A stretch of 64,000 nucleotides of DNA, taken from contig CP067346.1 in the NCBI GenBank assembly GCA_021561035.1, forward strand, positions 403,001 through 467,000, in the 5' to 3' direction. The stretch comes from Clostridioides sp. ES-S-0054-01 (lineage in GTDB: Bacteria > Bacillota > Clostridia > Peptostreptococcales > Peptostreptococcaceae). A model generated the notes under the pieces. It was not told the DNA's origin, searched no databases, and saw nothing but the letters and a program-made list of their open reading frames with translations. This document shows, piece after piece, positions 18,285-30,381 of the stretch (positions are counted from its first letter, which is position 1; every line of letters begins with the position of its first letter). A program made the position numbers and the translations under genes.

Positions 18285-18845
18285 ATGAACAAATTGAATA
18301 TATGTATTGATATAGATGGAACAATAACAAGCCCTTATCATTTTCTTCCATACCTAAATGATATTTTTAATAAAAACATAACTGAAGCAGAGTGTATAAC
18401 ACATAATTGGGAAGAATTATATGGTTCGGGAATAAGAGATGTATATGCGGAGTTTAATAATAAGTATATACATTCATATGATGAAGCAAAGATTGTAGAG
18501 GGTGCGACAGAGGTAATTAGTGCATTATCTAAAGGACATAATTTATCTTTTGTAACGGCTAGACATGAGTGTTTAACTGATGTAACTAAAAATTGGCTAT
18601 CGAGACAAGGATTTTCAGATATAGATGTTTACTTATTAGGAAGTGATTATAAAGTTGAAAAGGCAAGAGAACTGAGTTGTGACATATTTATAGAAGATAA
18701 TCCTCTAAACTCAGTGCAATTAGCTGATGATGGTGTTAAAGTAATACTTCTGGATACTAACTATAATAAAGATGTTAAACATCAAAATATAGTTAGAGTT
18801 AATAATTGGATAGATATTGAAAAGATTATAAAACAAGGTATTTAA
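18285..18845 (+). CDS. HAD-family 5'-nucleotidase-like phosphatase
   Basis: A 186-residue haloacid-dehalogenase-type hydrolase. Motif I is ICIDIDGTIT (nucleophile and acid/base aspartates), motif II is LSFVTARHE and motif IV is CDIFIEDNPLN. The compact form resembles the NT5C/YqfW group of 5'(3')-nucleotidases. The likely role is dephosphorylation of nucleotides in the cytoplasm, but substrates cannot be read from sequence. The ATG at 18285 has GGAGG 6 nt upstream. A small acidic protein gene follows after 27 nt and may share the transcript. Confidence 0.82.
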   Translation: MNKLNICIDIDGTITSPYHFLPYLNDIFNKNITEAECITHNWEELYGSGIRDVYAEFNNKYIHSYDEAKIVEGATEVISALSKGHNLSFVTARHECLTDVTKNWLSRQGFSDIDVYLLGSDYKVEKARELSCDIFIEDNPLNSVQLADDGVKVILLDTNYNKDVKHQNIVRVNNWIDIEKIIKQGI

Positions 18846-18872
18846 AGATTTGTAGATTGAAAGGGGGAGCAT

Positions 18873-19364
18873 ATGATAGATTTAAAACTTGAAAATAGAA
18901 AAGGAAAAATCCATGTAAAGAGCAGTGAAATAAAAGACATTTTAGAATTACGTCCAGACTTCGAATATGTACAAGATATATCAAATACTATAAATCAAGA
19001 AAATATATTGGTATTTGATTGCCAGTTGGCAGGAAATTCTTTTGATATGGATGATTTAGATATAGAAGAAATATTGGAAGAGTTAGGTGAAGAAATAGAT
19101 GAGTCTTATTTTAGTGTTTTATTTGAAGATGTAAGAGCATATTTAAAAGATGCTACTGATGAGATAGAAGCAGATTTACAAGATAATTACTTATTTGATA
19201 ATTTAAGATGTTATTTTGATATATACAATATAAATCAAGAATTTACCGATTTTAAGTTTGTATTTTTAGTTTCTTTTAAAGATATAAAAATTTCTTCATT
19301 AGCAAACCTAGCTAAGATTGTTTCTAAGAGACAGCTTATAGGTGCATCTAAGTTTTATAGTTAA
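18873..19364 (+). CDS. Hypothetical acidic protein
   Basis: A 163-residue, strongly acidic cytoplasmic protein; the stretch around residues 56-110 is especially rich in Asp and Glu (DMDDLDIEEILEELGEEID). There is no signal peptide, membrane helix or recognised motif. GGGGGAG lies close to the ATG. It probably shares a transcript with the HAD nucleotidase upstream and ends at a strong terminator. Family unknown to me. Confidence 0.65.
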   Translation: MIDLKLENRKGKIHVKSSEIKDILELRPDFEYVQDISNTINQENILVFDCQLAGNSFDMDDLDIEEILEELGEEIDESYFSVLFEDVRAYLKDATDEIEADLQDNYLFDNLRCYFDIYNINQEFTDFKFVFLVSFKDIKISSLANLAKIVSKRQLIGASKFYS

Positions 19365-19385
19365 AATTAAATATTATTATAATAA

Positions 19386-19426
19386 AAGCTAGTAGCCTTG
19401 TAAAAATATGGGTTACTAGTTTTTTA
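19386..19426 (+). terminator. Rho-independent terminator
   Basis: AAAAGCTAGTAGCC pairs with GGGTTACTAGTTTT through a 14-bp stem including G-T pairs, followed by a run of T. Confidence 0.85.
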
Positions 19427-19592
19427 TTTGTTCATTTTCGTAAAATTTCAGAAAACTATTTACATTCTTAAAAAAGTAATATATATTAAACATAATGTAC
19501 ATTATAATGGATAAAAAGATTGTATTAAGTTAGTAAATCTATTTAATAATCAAAATAACTTGTCCTATATTAGTATATATTAGGGGGTATTT

Positions 19593-20144
19593 ATGCAAAG
19601 TTTAAATGAAATAATTGCTGAGAATTTAAAAAAGATAAGGAAAGAAAAGCACCTCAGTTTAGACAAGATTGCTCAACTTAGTGGTGTAAGTAAGAGTATG
19701 CTATCTCAAATTGAAAAGTGTGAGGTAAATCCTACCATATCTACTTTAAAGAAAATAACTAATGGACTAAAAATCTCATTTACATCATTAATGGAGAGAC
19801 AGGAAAGTGATATAGAATTGATTCAAAAAAGTGATATAGACCATTTTGTTGAAGATGATGGAAAATATATAAGCTATCCAATATTTCCATTTGACTCCAA
19901 AAGAAGATTTGAGATATTTATGATTGAAATAGAAGAAGGTGGAAATTTAGATTCAAATGCTGAACTTCCAGGAACTCAAGAGTTTATAACTGTTTTTAGT
20001 GGTGAGGTAACTATTAAAATAAATGGAGAAGATTACATTGTATCTAGTGGAAATTCTATAAGATTTAAAGCTGATGTATCACATATATATAGAAACTCAG
20101 GCGAAGGTATAGCTAAAATGAGTATGGTAGTCTATTATGTATAA
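19593..20144 (+). CDS. XRE-family regulator with C-terminal cupin domain
   Basis: A 183-residue transcription regulator. The helix-turn-helix (about residues 7-62) contains LSLDKIAQLSGVSKSMLSQIEK. The cupin domain (about 100-183) contains FITVFSGEVTIKINGEDY and SGNSIRFKADVSHIYRN. HTH-cupin proteins usually bind a small metabolite and control a nearby transporter or catabolic gene. The EamA transporter gene lies downstream, which makes it the natural candidate target. Start ATG at 19593 with AGGGGG upstream. Confidence 0.88.
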   Translation: MQSLNEIIAENLKKIRKEKHLSLDKIAQLSGVSKSMLSQIEKCEVNPTISTLKKITNGLKISFTSLMERQESDIELIQKSDIDHFVEDDGKYISYPIFPFDSKRRFEIFMIEIEEGGNLDSNAELPGTQEFITVFSGEVTIKINGEDYIVSSGNSIRFKADVSHIYRNSGEGIAKMSMVVYYV

Positions 20145-20229
20145 ATAACTTAATGGAGCTATAGCGATATTTAGATGATTTTAGGTGGGAGAGCATATTA
20201 TATTTAAATTATAAGAGTGTGATTTACAG

Positions 20230-20409
20230 ATGAATAGTAAAAAAGCAGTTTTTTTCTTTTGTAATGATTTGAAGAAAGACCCAGTAGCTAATAATGTGAT
20301 AAAGTGTTGTGAGGAAATAATGGATTTGAGGCAAACTGATATTGTGGAAATTCAAATCCAAGATATTTTAAAAACTTGTAATATAACAATAAGTCGGATT
20401 AATTTTTAA
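20230..20409 (+). CDS. Small unknown ORF (59 residues)
   Basis: An open frame from ATG 20230 to TAA 20409 encoding a 59-residue protein starting MNSKKAVFFFCNDLKKDP and containing two adjacent Cys residues (IKCCEEIMDL). Codon use is ordinary for this genome. The stop codon touches the ribosome site of the following transporter gene, which suggests translational coupling. The upstream ribosome site is weak. It could be a genuine small protein or a gene remnant. No family recognised. Confidence 0.45.
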   Translation: MNSKKAVFFFCNDLKKDPVANNVIKCCEEIMDLRQTDIVEIQIQDILKTCNITISRINF

Positions 20410-20421
20410 GTGAGGTCAAAA

Positions 20422-21285
20422 ATGATATTATCTTATTTTGCATTATTAATTAGAGTAGTGCTATTAGCTTTTGAAAGAGTAGTTGTAAGATTATTAGGTG
20501 ATGAAGAAGGAGATATTTATAAAAATATAGCTTCATCATTTCTATTTTTCTTTATAGGGGGAGTATGTTTACTTCCATTTAGCATAATGGATAGAGTTAG
20601 TGATTGGTCGTTTTTAATACCATGTTATATAAGTAGTTTAGTCTATTCAATTGGCTCAGTAGCATATGTAACATCTTTAGCAACTGGAGAAGTTTCACTT
20701 GTTACTCCAATAAACAGTTTAAATTCATTGTTTTTACTGCTTTTATCAGTTGTATTTTTAGGTGAAGGTTTAAGTTTAGCAAAAGTTGCAGGAATCATAA
20801 TTATGATTGGTGGAGTGTTTATATTAAAAAAAGTAAGCTCTTTTTTAAAGAATGTTTCTGTAATTTTCAATAATTTACCATGTAGATTAATGTTTTTGTA
20901 CATATTTTTACAATCAGTAGGAAGGGTATTGGACAAGGCTTTTTTTGTACAAGTATCTCCTATATTATATTCAACTATACTGTATTTCTTCGTAGGTTTA
21001 AATTTATTCATATTTTTAGCATTTAAAAAGAAACAAAAAGTAATTTGTGAGATTTTTAGTAATAAAAAAGGGCTTTCAATTTTAAGTGGTGCTATTAATG
21101 GATATTCTTATTTAGCATTATTAATTGCTTTAAATAATCTAGAACTTAGTATAGCAGAACCATTTTCTCAAGTATCTATGATAATAACTTTAATACTTGC
21201 TCATTTTATATTCAAAGAAAATATAAAAGAAAAAATACCAGGTTCAATCTTGATACTAATTGGTGGATGGCTACTGTTGCTTTAA
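20422..21285 (+). CDS. EamA/DMT-superfamily transporter
   Basis: A 287-residue integral membrane protein with about ten hydrophobic helices arranged as two EamA halves. The half-repeat hallmark is seen in VTPINSLNSLFLLLLSVVFLGEGLS and EPFSQVSMIITLILAHFIFKENI. Family members move small metabolites such as amino acids or sugars across the membrane. I chose ATG 20422, with GTGAGGT 5 nt upstream. The XRE-cupin regulator upstream probably controls it. Confidence 0.85.
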   Translation: MILSYFALLIRVVLLAFERVVVRLLGDEEGDIYKNIASSFLFFFIGGVCLLPFSIMDRVSDWSFLIPCYISSLVYSIGSVAYVTSLATGEVSLVTPINSLNSLFLLLLSVVFLGEGLSLAKVAGIIIMIGGVFILKKVSSFLKNVSVIFNNLPCRLMFLYIFLQSVGRVLDKAFFVQVSPILYSTILYFFVGLNLFIFLAFKKKQKVICEIFSNKKGLSILSGAINGYSYLALLIALNNLELSIAEPFSQVSMIITLILAHFIFKENIKEKIPGSILILIGGWLLLL

Positions 21286-21346
21286 TTGATATAAAAAATG
21301 AATTATAAAGGCGTTATTAGTTAGTATCAGAAAATTTAAAAAAGTA

Positions 21347-21376
21347 TTGACAATTCTTTTAGACAAATGTTAATAT
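21347..21376 (+). promoter_or_regulatory. Sigma-A promoter of the beta-glucoside operon
   Basis: TTGACA (21347-21352) with a TAATAT -10 element at about 21371-21376 (spacer 18). It lies just upstream of the antiterminator leader. Confidence 0.65.
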
Positions 21377-21403
21377 GATAGTACAAAATAGTATAAATAG
21401 AAG

Positions 21404-21482
21404 ACATGTTACTGGTAATGCAGGCAGGATCGAATATATTGCTTTGATTTTTCAAGGTGTTTATATAGGTTCTGCCTTTTTT
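21404..21482 (+). promoter_or_regulatory. LicT-type RAT site overlapping an intrinsic terminator
   Basis: The segment 21404-21431 reads ATGTTACTGGTAATGCAGGC, then AGGATC, close to the ribonucleic antiterminator target (consensus TTGTTACTG-loop-GCAGGCAAAACC). Its 3' half overlaps a terminator stem: GGCAGGATC (21423-21431) pairs with GGTTCTGCC (21468-21476), followed by six T residues. Binding of the antiterminator encoded at 24890 would block the terminator. This is the classical bgl/lic switch. Confidence 0.85.
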
Positions 21483-21531
21483 GCATCTTGAATGGCCATT
21501 CATAAAAAATTATGGAGAAGGAGATTACAAG

Positions 21532-24866
<3,335 letters not shown>

Positions 24867-24889
24867 CCAATAGAAGGTGAGCAAATAAA

Positions 24890-25726
24890 ATGAACTACAT
24901 AATAAAGAAAGTTTTGAACTCAAGTGTTGTTTTAGTTCATGATATAAATGATAATGAATTTATTTTGATAGGGAAAGGAATTGGATATGGCAAAAAAACA
25001 GGAGAATATATTTGTGGTTCCAATGATAATCAAATGTTTGTCCCTGTTGAAAATACAAAATCAAAACAATTTTTAGAATTAATGGATGATATTCCTGTCG
25101 ACATTTTAAAGATAACACAGGAAATAATAGTAGAGGCAAAAAAGTTATTGAACTCATCTTTTAATAAAAACTTATACCTGATATTAGCAGACCATTTTAA
25201 CTTTGCAATTGAAAGGATGCGTAAAGGAATAAAAATTACAAATAGAGTATTTTGGGAAATAAAAAATTATTATCCAAATGAGTTTAAGGTTGGAATGATT
25301 GCAATTTATATGGTAGAAGAGAGATTGGGCATTCAATTACCAGAAGAAGAAGCAGCCAATATTGCTTTCCATTTTGCAAATGCTATGGCTTCAGATGGAA
25401 ATTCATATGATACGATTAAATATGCCAAAGTAATTGGAGAAATAATTAATATTTTTGTTTTTTCTCTGAATAGAACCTTAGATAAAAAGAGTATGCATTA
25501 TATGAGATTTATAACACATATAAAATTTTTTGTGGAAAGATTTTTTTCAGATAGTATGTTAAGTAGTGGGGATGATTTATTATTTAATCAAATGAAAAGG
25601 TCAAATCCAAAAGAGATGTCAATTGCATTAAAAGTTAGAGATTTTTTAGAAAAGAAATATGGAAAAAAGTTAACAAATGAGGAAATAGCTTTCTTGGTTG
25701 TCCATATCGCACGAGTTAATCAATAG
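24890..25726 (+). CDS. Transcription antiterminator, BglG/LicT family
   Basis: A 278-residue RNA-binding regulator. The CAT domain (1-55) starts MNYIIKKVLNSSVVLVHD and binds the RAT hairpin in the operon leader. PRD1 has His102 and His161; PRD2 has His210 and His272. These four histidines are the PTS phosphorylation sites that switch the protein on or off. It is the last gene of its own operon, 23 nt after the glucosidase, so the circuit is autoregulatory. The last helix (EIAFLVVHIARV) is intact, so the protein looks full length. Confidence 0.93.
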   Translation: MNYIIKKVLNSSVVLVHDINDNEFILIGKGIGYGKKTGEYICGSNDNQMFVPVENTKSKQFLELMDDIPVDILKITQEIIVEAKKLLNSSFNKNLYLILADHFNFAIERMRKGIKITNRVFWEIKNYYPNEFKVGMIAIYMVEERLGIQLPEEEAANIAFHFANAMASDGNSYDTIKYAKVIGEIINIFVFSLNRTLDKKSMHYMRFITHIKFFVERFFSDSMLSSGDDLLFNQMKRSNPKEMSIALKVRDFLEKKYGKKLTNEEIAFLVVHIARVNQ

Positions 25727-25917
25727 AGTGAATTGCGAATATTATCTTAACTGTCTACATGGTAGAAAATCGAAAGAAGGTAAAGTATATAAAGAAACTG
25801 ATACATATTATTTTATTGTGCATTGTGTTTATTTTATGAGTGTATCCTGTTAAAAATTTAAGTAAATATTTATAATTAAAATATGTAAATAGTTAAAAGA
25901 AGTTTATGTGATTATGA

Positions 25918-25955
25918 GGGGTGTCTCGGTACAATCTCTATTTTAAGACAGCCCC
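25918..25955. terminator. Terminator between the bgl operon and the radical SAM gene
   Basis: GGGG plus TGTCT (25918-25926) pairs with AGACA plus GCCCC (25946-25955), with one bulged base, followed by a T-rich tail. Convergent genes flank it. The rest of the 250-nt gap (25727-25978) shows no other structure. Confidence 0.75.
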
Positions 25956-25978
25956 TTAATTTTTTGAAGTTTTACTTG

Positions 25979-26575
25979 TTAGTTCTTATGTCTAACTCTT
26001 AATGGTATATCAAGTTTTTTTGCCAGTTGTTTAGATTCTTCTATTTCTTCTGGAGATATTTCATCTACTACTGAAAAAGCCACTTCTTTTATATATTTTT
26101 TGCAATCTCTTGCAAAATCTAACATATAATCAAATGATTTTTCTCCAAACTTTGGTTGAGTAACTCTATTGTAAGCCTCTTTATTTGGGGCATTAAGACT
26201 TATTGATACTGCATCTATAACATCTTTTAACAGAATAGCTGTTTTTTTGTTATGTATTAAATCACTTAGACCATTTGTATTTATTCTTATCTTTATGCTA
26301 CTTTTTTCTTTTATAAACTTTGCTACCTCTATCAATTCATTTATTCTCATTAATGGTTCGCCATATCCACAAAATACGATTTCATCATAGGCGTCTAAGT
26401 TGTATTTATTGAAGGCTTCTTTTACTTCATCTACACTTGGTTCATGCTCCAACCATAAACTACCACTATTTGCAACTTCATCTTTTTCGTTTCTTATACA
26501 AAAAACACAACTACATGGACATGTATTAGTTATATTTACATAGATACTATTTTCAATTGTATATAAGATATTCAT
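25979..26575 (-). CDS. TatD-associated radical SAM protein
   Basis: A 198-residue radical SAM enzyme. The cluster-binding cysteines are in CPCSCVFCIR (CX3CX2C), followed by the glycine-rich CGYGEPL and the strand RINTNG. The length and the motif context match the TatD-linked radical SAM subfamily (TIGR04038 type), whose reaction is unknown. The ATG has GGAGGG 7 nt upstream. The ECF S-component gene ends 26 nt upstream on the same strand, so the pair forms an operon. Confidence 0.83.
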   Translation of the reverse strand: MNILYTIENSIYVNITNTCPCSCVFCIRNEKDEVANSGSLWLEHEPSVDEVKEAFNKYNLDAYDEIVFCGYGEPLMRINELIEVAKFIKEKSSIKIRINTNGLSDLIHNKKTAILLKDVIDAVSISLNAPNKEAYNRVTQPKFGEKSFDYMLDFARDCKKYIKEVAFSVVDEISPEEIEESKQLAKKLDIPLRVRHKN

Positions 26576-26601
26576 AATTTTCCCTCCATAAATTTAAATT
26601 C

Positions 26602-27129
26602 TTAATTAAAATAACGTTTTTTAAAGTCAAGTTTATCAAGTGCCATACCTAAGATTATAAAAACAATAAAACTTCCTATTGGCTGTAATAAGCCAAGTAA
26701 GCTCATTACAAATGCACTTGTAAAACTTCCAATAATTATACCTTCAGCAAACATGTATAAAACTAATCCTACTATACCTGCTACAACCGAAGCAACTATA
26801 TTTCTCTTATTTATTATCTTGTCACTTTTAGAAGTGAAAAATAATACAAGTATTGGTTTTATGATTATAGTTGGTATTACCCAGATAGTTGCACCTGTAG
26901 ATAAATCAGCTAGACCAGCGCCGATTGCAGAAGCAGCTATAGCATAGTTTGTTGGCAAAATAGTTGCAGCTAGATAAATAAAAGCATCTCCTATATGAAC
27001 ATATCCATTGTTTCCACCAACTGGAATATGTAGTATATACGCTATTGTCAGACATATTATGGATGCAAATAATGCTGAAGTAACAATATAGGTAGTTTTT
27101 TTAGAAGTAACTTTATTCATTTTTTCCAA
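26602..27129 (-). CDS. ECF transporter S component (TIGR04002-like)
   Basis: A 175-residue integral membrane protein with about six hydrophobic helices and the phrase HIGDAFIYLAATILPTNYA, which is typical of ECF-type vitamin-transporter S components. These bind the substrate and pair with a shared energising module encoded elsewhere. The start is TTG at 27129 on spacing (GGGAGG 7 nt upstream); an ATG three codons later lies too far from that site. Together with the radical SAM gene downstream it may import a precursor that the enzyme modifies. That is an inference from gene order. Confidence 0.75.
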   Translation of the reverse strand: MEKMNKVTSKKTTYIVTSALFASIICLTIAYILHIPVGGNNGYVHIGDAFIYLAATILPTNYAIAASAIGAGLADLSTGATIWVIPTIIIKPILVLFFTSKSDKIINKRNIVASVVAGIVGLVLYMFAEGIIIGSFTSAFVMSLLGLLQPIGSFIVFIILGMALDKLDFKKRYFN

Positions 27130-27359
27130 TATACTCCCTCCCTAAAAATCCAGAGCTAACATAATTGTTATGTTTTCTTATAAATATATTAATATTAATC
27201 ATACAATTTTCATAGTTTGTTAGGTGTTTTTTTTGTAAAATACAGATTGTACCCATTCAAATGTATATAATTAGAAAAGTAAAAATAGGTAAAATATATA
27301 TAAATATAAATTTAATTTGGTATGAATAAGAGGTGTACAGGTTTAATATAAAAAATAAT

Positions 27360-27401
27360 ATAAGAGAGTATACTCAATATATATTGAGCTGACTCTCTTA
27401 T
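27360..27401. terminator. Terminator downstream of ldhA
   Basis: ATAAGAGAGT (27360-27369) pairs with ACTCTCTTAT (27392-27401), with an inner CTCAATAT/ATATTGAG stem (27373-27388). It ends the ldhA transcript on the minus strand. Confidence 0.8.
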
Positions 27402-27468
27402 ATTTGGGAAATTAAAGGCTATTTTGTTAGATAATAGCTAATTAATAAAAAAATATATTTATAAAATA

Positions 27469-28467
27469 CTAATTTACTCTATTAGTAGCAGTTCCTGTTT
27501 TTATAACTTCTACAGCACTACTTAAACTAGAATAAACTATATTTTCAATCGCTGTACTAGTGAAGAAACCAAGGTGATGAGTGAATATAACTTGTTCCAT
27601 AGAAAGAAGTTTATTTATTTCTGGGTCAGTTAATTCACCTGGATTCATTTTTTTATTTAAGAACAATCCTTCAGTCTCAAATGTATCAAGGGCAGCAGCT
27701 CTAATTTTTCCTGACTCTAGTGCTTCTATTAAGTCACCTGTATTAATTAAACCACCACGTCCAGTATTTACTATGTAAGCTCCATCCTTCATTATAGCTA
27801 GAGTATCTTTATTTATCATATGTTTTGTTCCATCAAGTAAAGGAGTATGTAATGTTATAAGGTCAGCTTCTTTTAGAAGGTCTTCTAAAGAATCTTTATA
27901 AGTTAATATATCGTTTAAATCACTATTTGGATATTGGTCAAATGCAATTACATTAGCTCCTAGACCTTTGAATAATTTTGCAGAAGTAGCACCTATTTTT
28001 CCTGTACCTATAACACCAACTGTAATAGATCTAACTTCTGTTCCAAGAAGCTCAGCTATCCAACGGTAATCACCTTCACAGACTTTTTTCTTTACTAAAG
28101 GAGTTTTTCTTAAAAGGTTCATAGCTTGAGTAACAGCCAATTCAGCTATTGCATTAGGTGAATAAGAAGGAACATTTGTAACAATAAGTCCGTTTTCATT
28201 AACTAAATCAAAATGTATCATGTCAACCCCTGCAGTTCTTGAAGCTATAACTTTAACCCCAGCATCTTTTAAAGTTTCATAAATATAAGGGTTATCTATA
28301 TAATTAGTTTGTTGTATAGATATACCATCATATCCTTTAGCTTTAACTACATTTTCTTCAGTCATATTTTCAGGATAAATATCCACTTGAACATCCTTAT
28401 GTTCTTCAGACCATTTCTTTATTACTGGTTCTTCATAATCGCGTGCTCCAAATACTAGTATTTTCAT
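27469..28467 (-). CDS. ldhA: (R)-2-hydroxyisocaproate dehydrogenase, D-lactate dehydrogenase family
   Basis: A 332-residue NADH-dependent D-2-hydroxyacid dehydrogenase that reduces 2-oxoisocaproate, from leucine transamination, to (R)-2-hydroxyisocaproate. The Rossmann site is GVIGTGKIGATSAKLF, with the catalytic Arg in GRGGLINT and the catalytic His in FTHHLGFFT. The ATG has AGGAGGG upstream. It lies divergently from hadA across a 676-nt regulatory region, matching the known C. difficile leucine-reduction locus. The specific substrate is assigned from this context. Confidence 0.92.
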   Translation of the reverse strand: MKILVFGARDYEEPVIKKWSEEHKDVQVDIYPENMTEENVVKAKGYDGISIQQTNYIDNPYIYETLKDAGVKVIASRTAGVDMIHFDLVNENGLIVTNVPSYSPNAIAELAVTQAMNLLRKTPLVKKKVCEGDYRWIAELLGTEVRSITVGVIGTGKIGATSAKLFKGLGANVIAFDQYPNSDLNDILTYKDSLEDLLKEADLITLHTPLLDGTKHMINKDTLAIMKDGAYIVNTGRGGLINTGDLIEALESGKIRAAALDTFETEGLFLNKKMNPGELTDPEINKLLSMEQVIFTHHLGFFTSTAIENIVYSSLSSAVEVIKTGTATNRVN

Positions 28468-28492
28468 ATCAATACCCTCCTGTAATTATTAA

Positions 28493-28498
28493 ATTATA
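28493..28498 (-). promoter_or_regulatory. Possible -10 element of ldhA
   Basis: TATAAT on the minus strand 26 nt upstream of the ldhA start codon. No good -35 box is seen at 17-18 nt, so the promoter may be activator dependent. Confidence 0.35.
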
Positions 28499-28854
28499 TG
28501 GTAATTTTTCATTTAGAAATAATATGTAGCATATAAGGTTATATTTTTTATACAAAATTTTTAAGGTTAAAAATTTAGTTTTGAAATTGTTTTCCCTGTT
28601 TTATTTTGATATTTAGTTATTTTTTATTTAACGTAATAATTACTCTAAAAATTTATCAAAGAAATTGTTATTTTTTAGATTAATTATTATTAAAAAATTA
28701 TCTAAGTTTGAAATTAGTTAACTAACTTGCTGATTAATTACAATAATAACATGTGTTTTTGAGTTTAGCAATGAAAACTTTTTTTGAAATGTCAAGCTTT
28801 TTCATAAAAAAATATATAAAAAAAACTTTTGAAAGTATGAAAAAAATAGCAAAA

Positions 28855-28871
28855 TGCAATGGAGAGTTGCA
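28855..28871. promoter_or_regulatory. Inverted repeat, candidate upstream activator site of the had operon
   Basis: TGCAA, 7 nt, TTGCA (28855-28871). It lies about 100 nt upstream of the sigma-54 promoter, the usual distance for an enhancer-binding protein. The probable binder is the activator encoded at 37089. Confidence 0.45.
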
Positions 28872-28956
28872 AGATGCCACGGTATGAAAATGGTTATTCA
28901 ATTATACATTGTTAAAAAACATTCAAATCAAGCGATATTTTGATTGAATATAAAGT

Positions 28957-28973
28957 TGGCACGATAAATGCTT
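28957..28973 (+). promoter_or_regulatory. Sigma-54 (SigL) promoter of the had operon
   Basis: TGGCAC-GATAA-ATGCT gives the -24 GG and -12 GC at the right spacing (consensus TGGCAC-N5-TTGC). Transcription would start near 28985, leaving a leader of about 160 nt. The rest of the 28468-29143 gap is very AT-rich and holds no gene. Confidence 0.8.
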
Positions 28974-29143
28974 AACAATATAGATATAAGACAATAAAAT
29001 AATTAAAAATAATTTTAATAACTTTTAAGTTATTTTAACAAGATTAGGAACTTTGACATCAAATAGTTAATATCAGAAAGAAAGTATTTTATGTGTGATT
29101 TAATTGAATTTTTATAATTGATACTATTAAGGAGGAAAACGTT

Positions 29144-30343
29144 ATGCTTTTAGAAGGAGTTAAAGTAGTAGAACTTTCAAGTTTCATTGCAGCACCATGT
29201 TGTGCAAAAATGTTAGGTGATTGGGGTGCAGAGGTTATTAAGGTTGAGCCTATAGAAGGTGATGGAATAAGAGTTATGGGTGGAACATTTAAATCTCCAG
29301 CATCAGATGATGAAAATCCTATGTTTGAATTAGAGAATGGAAATAAGAAAGGTGTAAGTATTAATATAAAGTCAAAAGAAGGAATAGAAATATTACATAA
29401 ATTAATATCAGAAGCAGATATATTTGTAACTAATGTTAGAGTTCAGGCATTAGAAAAAATGGGTATCGCTTATGACCAAATAAAAGATAAATATCCAGGA
29501 TTAATATTCTCTCAAATATTAGGGTATGGAGAAAAAGGACCTTTAAAAGATAAACCAGGATTTGACTATACTGCATACTTTGCAAGAGGAGGAGTTAGCC
29601 AATCTGTTATGGAAAAAGGGACATCTCCAGCAAATACAGCAGCAGGATTTGGTGACCACTATGCAGGTTTAGCATTAGCAGCAGGAAGCTTAGCAGCATT
29701 ACATAAAAAAGAAAAAACTGGTAAAGGCGAAAGAGTAACAGTAAGTCTTTTCCATACAGCTATATATGGAATGGGAACAATGATAACAACAGCACAATAT
29801 GGAAATGAGATGCCTTTATCAAGAGAAAATCCAAACAGCCCATTAATGACTACATATAAATGTAAAGATGGAAGATGGATTCAATTAGCTTTAATACAAT
29901 ACAACAAGTGGTTAGGCAAATTCTGTAAGGTTATAAATAGAGAATATATATTAGAAGACGATAGATACAATAACATAGACTCAATGGTTAATCATATTGA
30001 AGACTTAGTTAAGATAGTTGGAGAAGCTATGTTAGAAAAAACATTAGATGAGTGGTCAGTTCTATTAGAAGAAGCAGACTTACCATTTGAAAAAATCCAA
30101 AGCTGTGAAGACTTATTAGATGACGAACAGGCTTGGGCAAATGACTTCTTATTTAAGAAAACATATGATAGCGGAAATACAGGTGTCTTAGTTAATACTC
30201 CAGTTATGTTTAGAAATGAAGGAATTAAAGATTATACACCAGCACCAAAAGTAGGTCAACATACTGTAGAAGTATTAAAATCTTTAGGTTATGATGAATC
30301 AAGAATAAATAACTTAAAAGAAGATAAAGTTGTAAGATACTAA
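29144..30343 (+). CDS. hadA: 2-hydroxyisocaproate CoA-transferase
   Basis: A 399-residue family III CoA-transferase (CaiB/FldA type) that moves CoA to (R)-2-hydroxyisocaproate. The N-terminal GVKVVELSSFIAAPCCAKML is the family signature, and the catalytic aspartate is in FDYTAYFARGG. The start ATG has AAGGAGG upstream. It is the first gene of the seven-gene had operon and lies about 160 nt after a sigma-54 promoter. Confidence 0.95.
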   Translation: MLLEGVKVVELSSFIAAPCCAKMLGDWGAEVIKVEPIEGDGIRVMGGTFKSPASDDENPMFELENGNKKGVSINIKSKEGIEILHKLISEADIFVTNVRVQALEKMGIAYDQIKDKYPGLIFSQILGYGEKGPLKDKPGFDYTAYFARGGVSQSVMEKGTSPANTAAGFGDHYAGLALAAGSLAALHKKEKTGKGERVTVSLFHTAIYGMGTMITTAQYGNEMPLSRENPNSPLMTTYKCKDGRWIQLALIQYNKWLGKFCKVINREYILEDDRYNNIDSMVNHIEDLVKIVGEAMLEKTLDEWSVLLEEADLPFEKIQSCEDLLDDEQAWANDFLFKKTYDSGNTGVLVNTPVMFRNEGIKDYTPAPKVGQHTVEVLKSLGYDESRINNLKEDKVVRY

Positions 30344-30381
30344 TTAGTAATTCTAGATTTTATAAAAGGAGAATGCTAAAG

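Noticed and set aside
27130-27300. Possible preQ1 or other riboswitch before the ECF S-component gene
   Set aside because: An ACACC-like stretch is present, but the stem and the conserved A-rich tail could not be matched to a known class.
28908-28980. Possible Rex (redox) operator, TTGTTAA and TTAACAA half-sites near the had promoter
   Set aside because: The half-sites are about 55 nt apart and do not form the expected palindrome with a short spacer.
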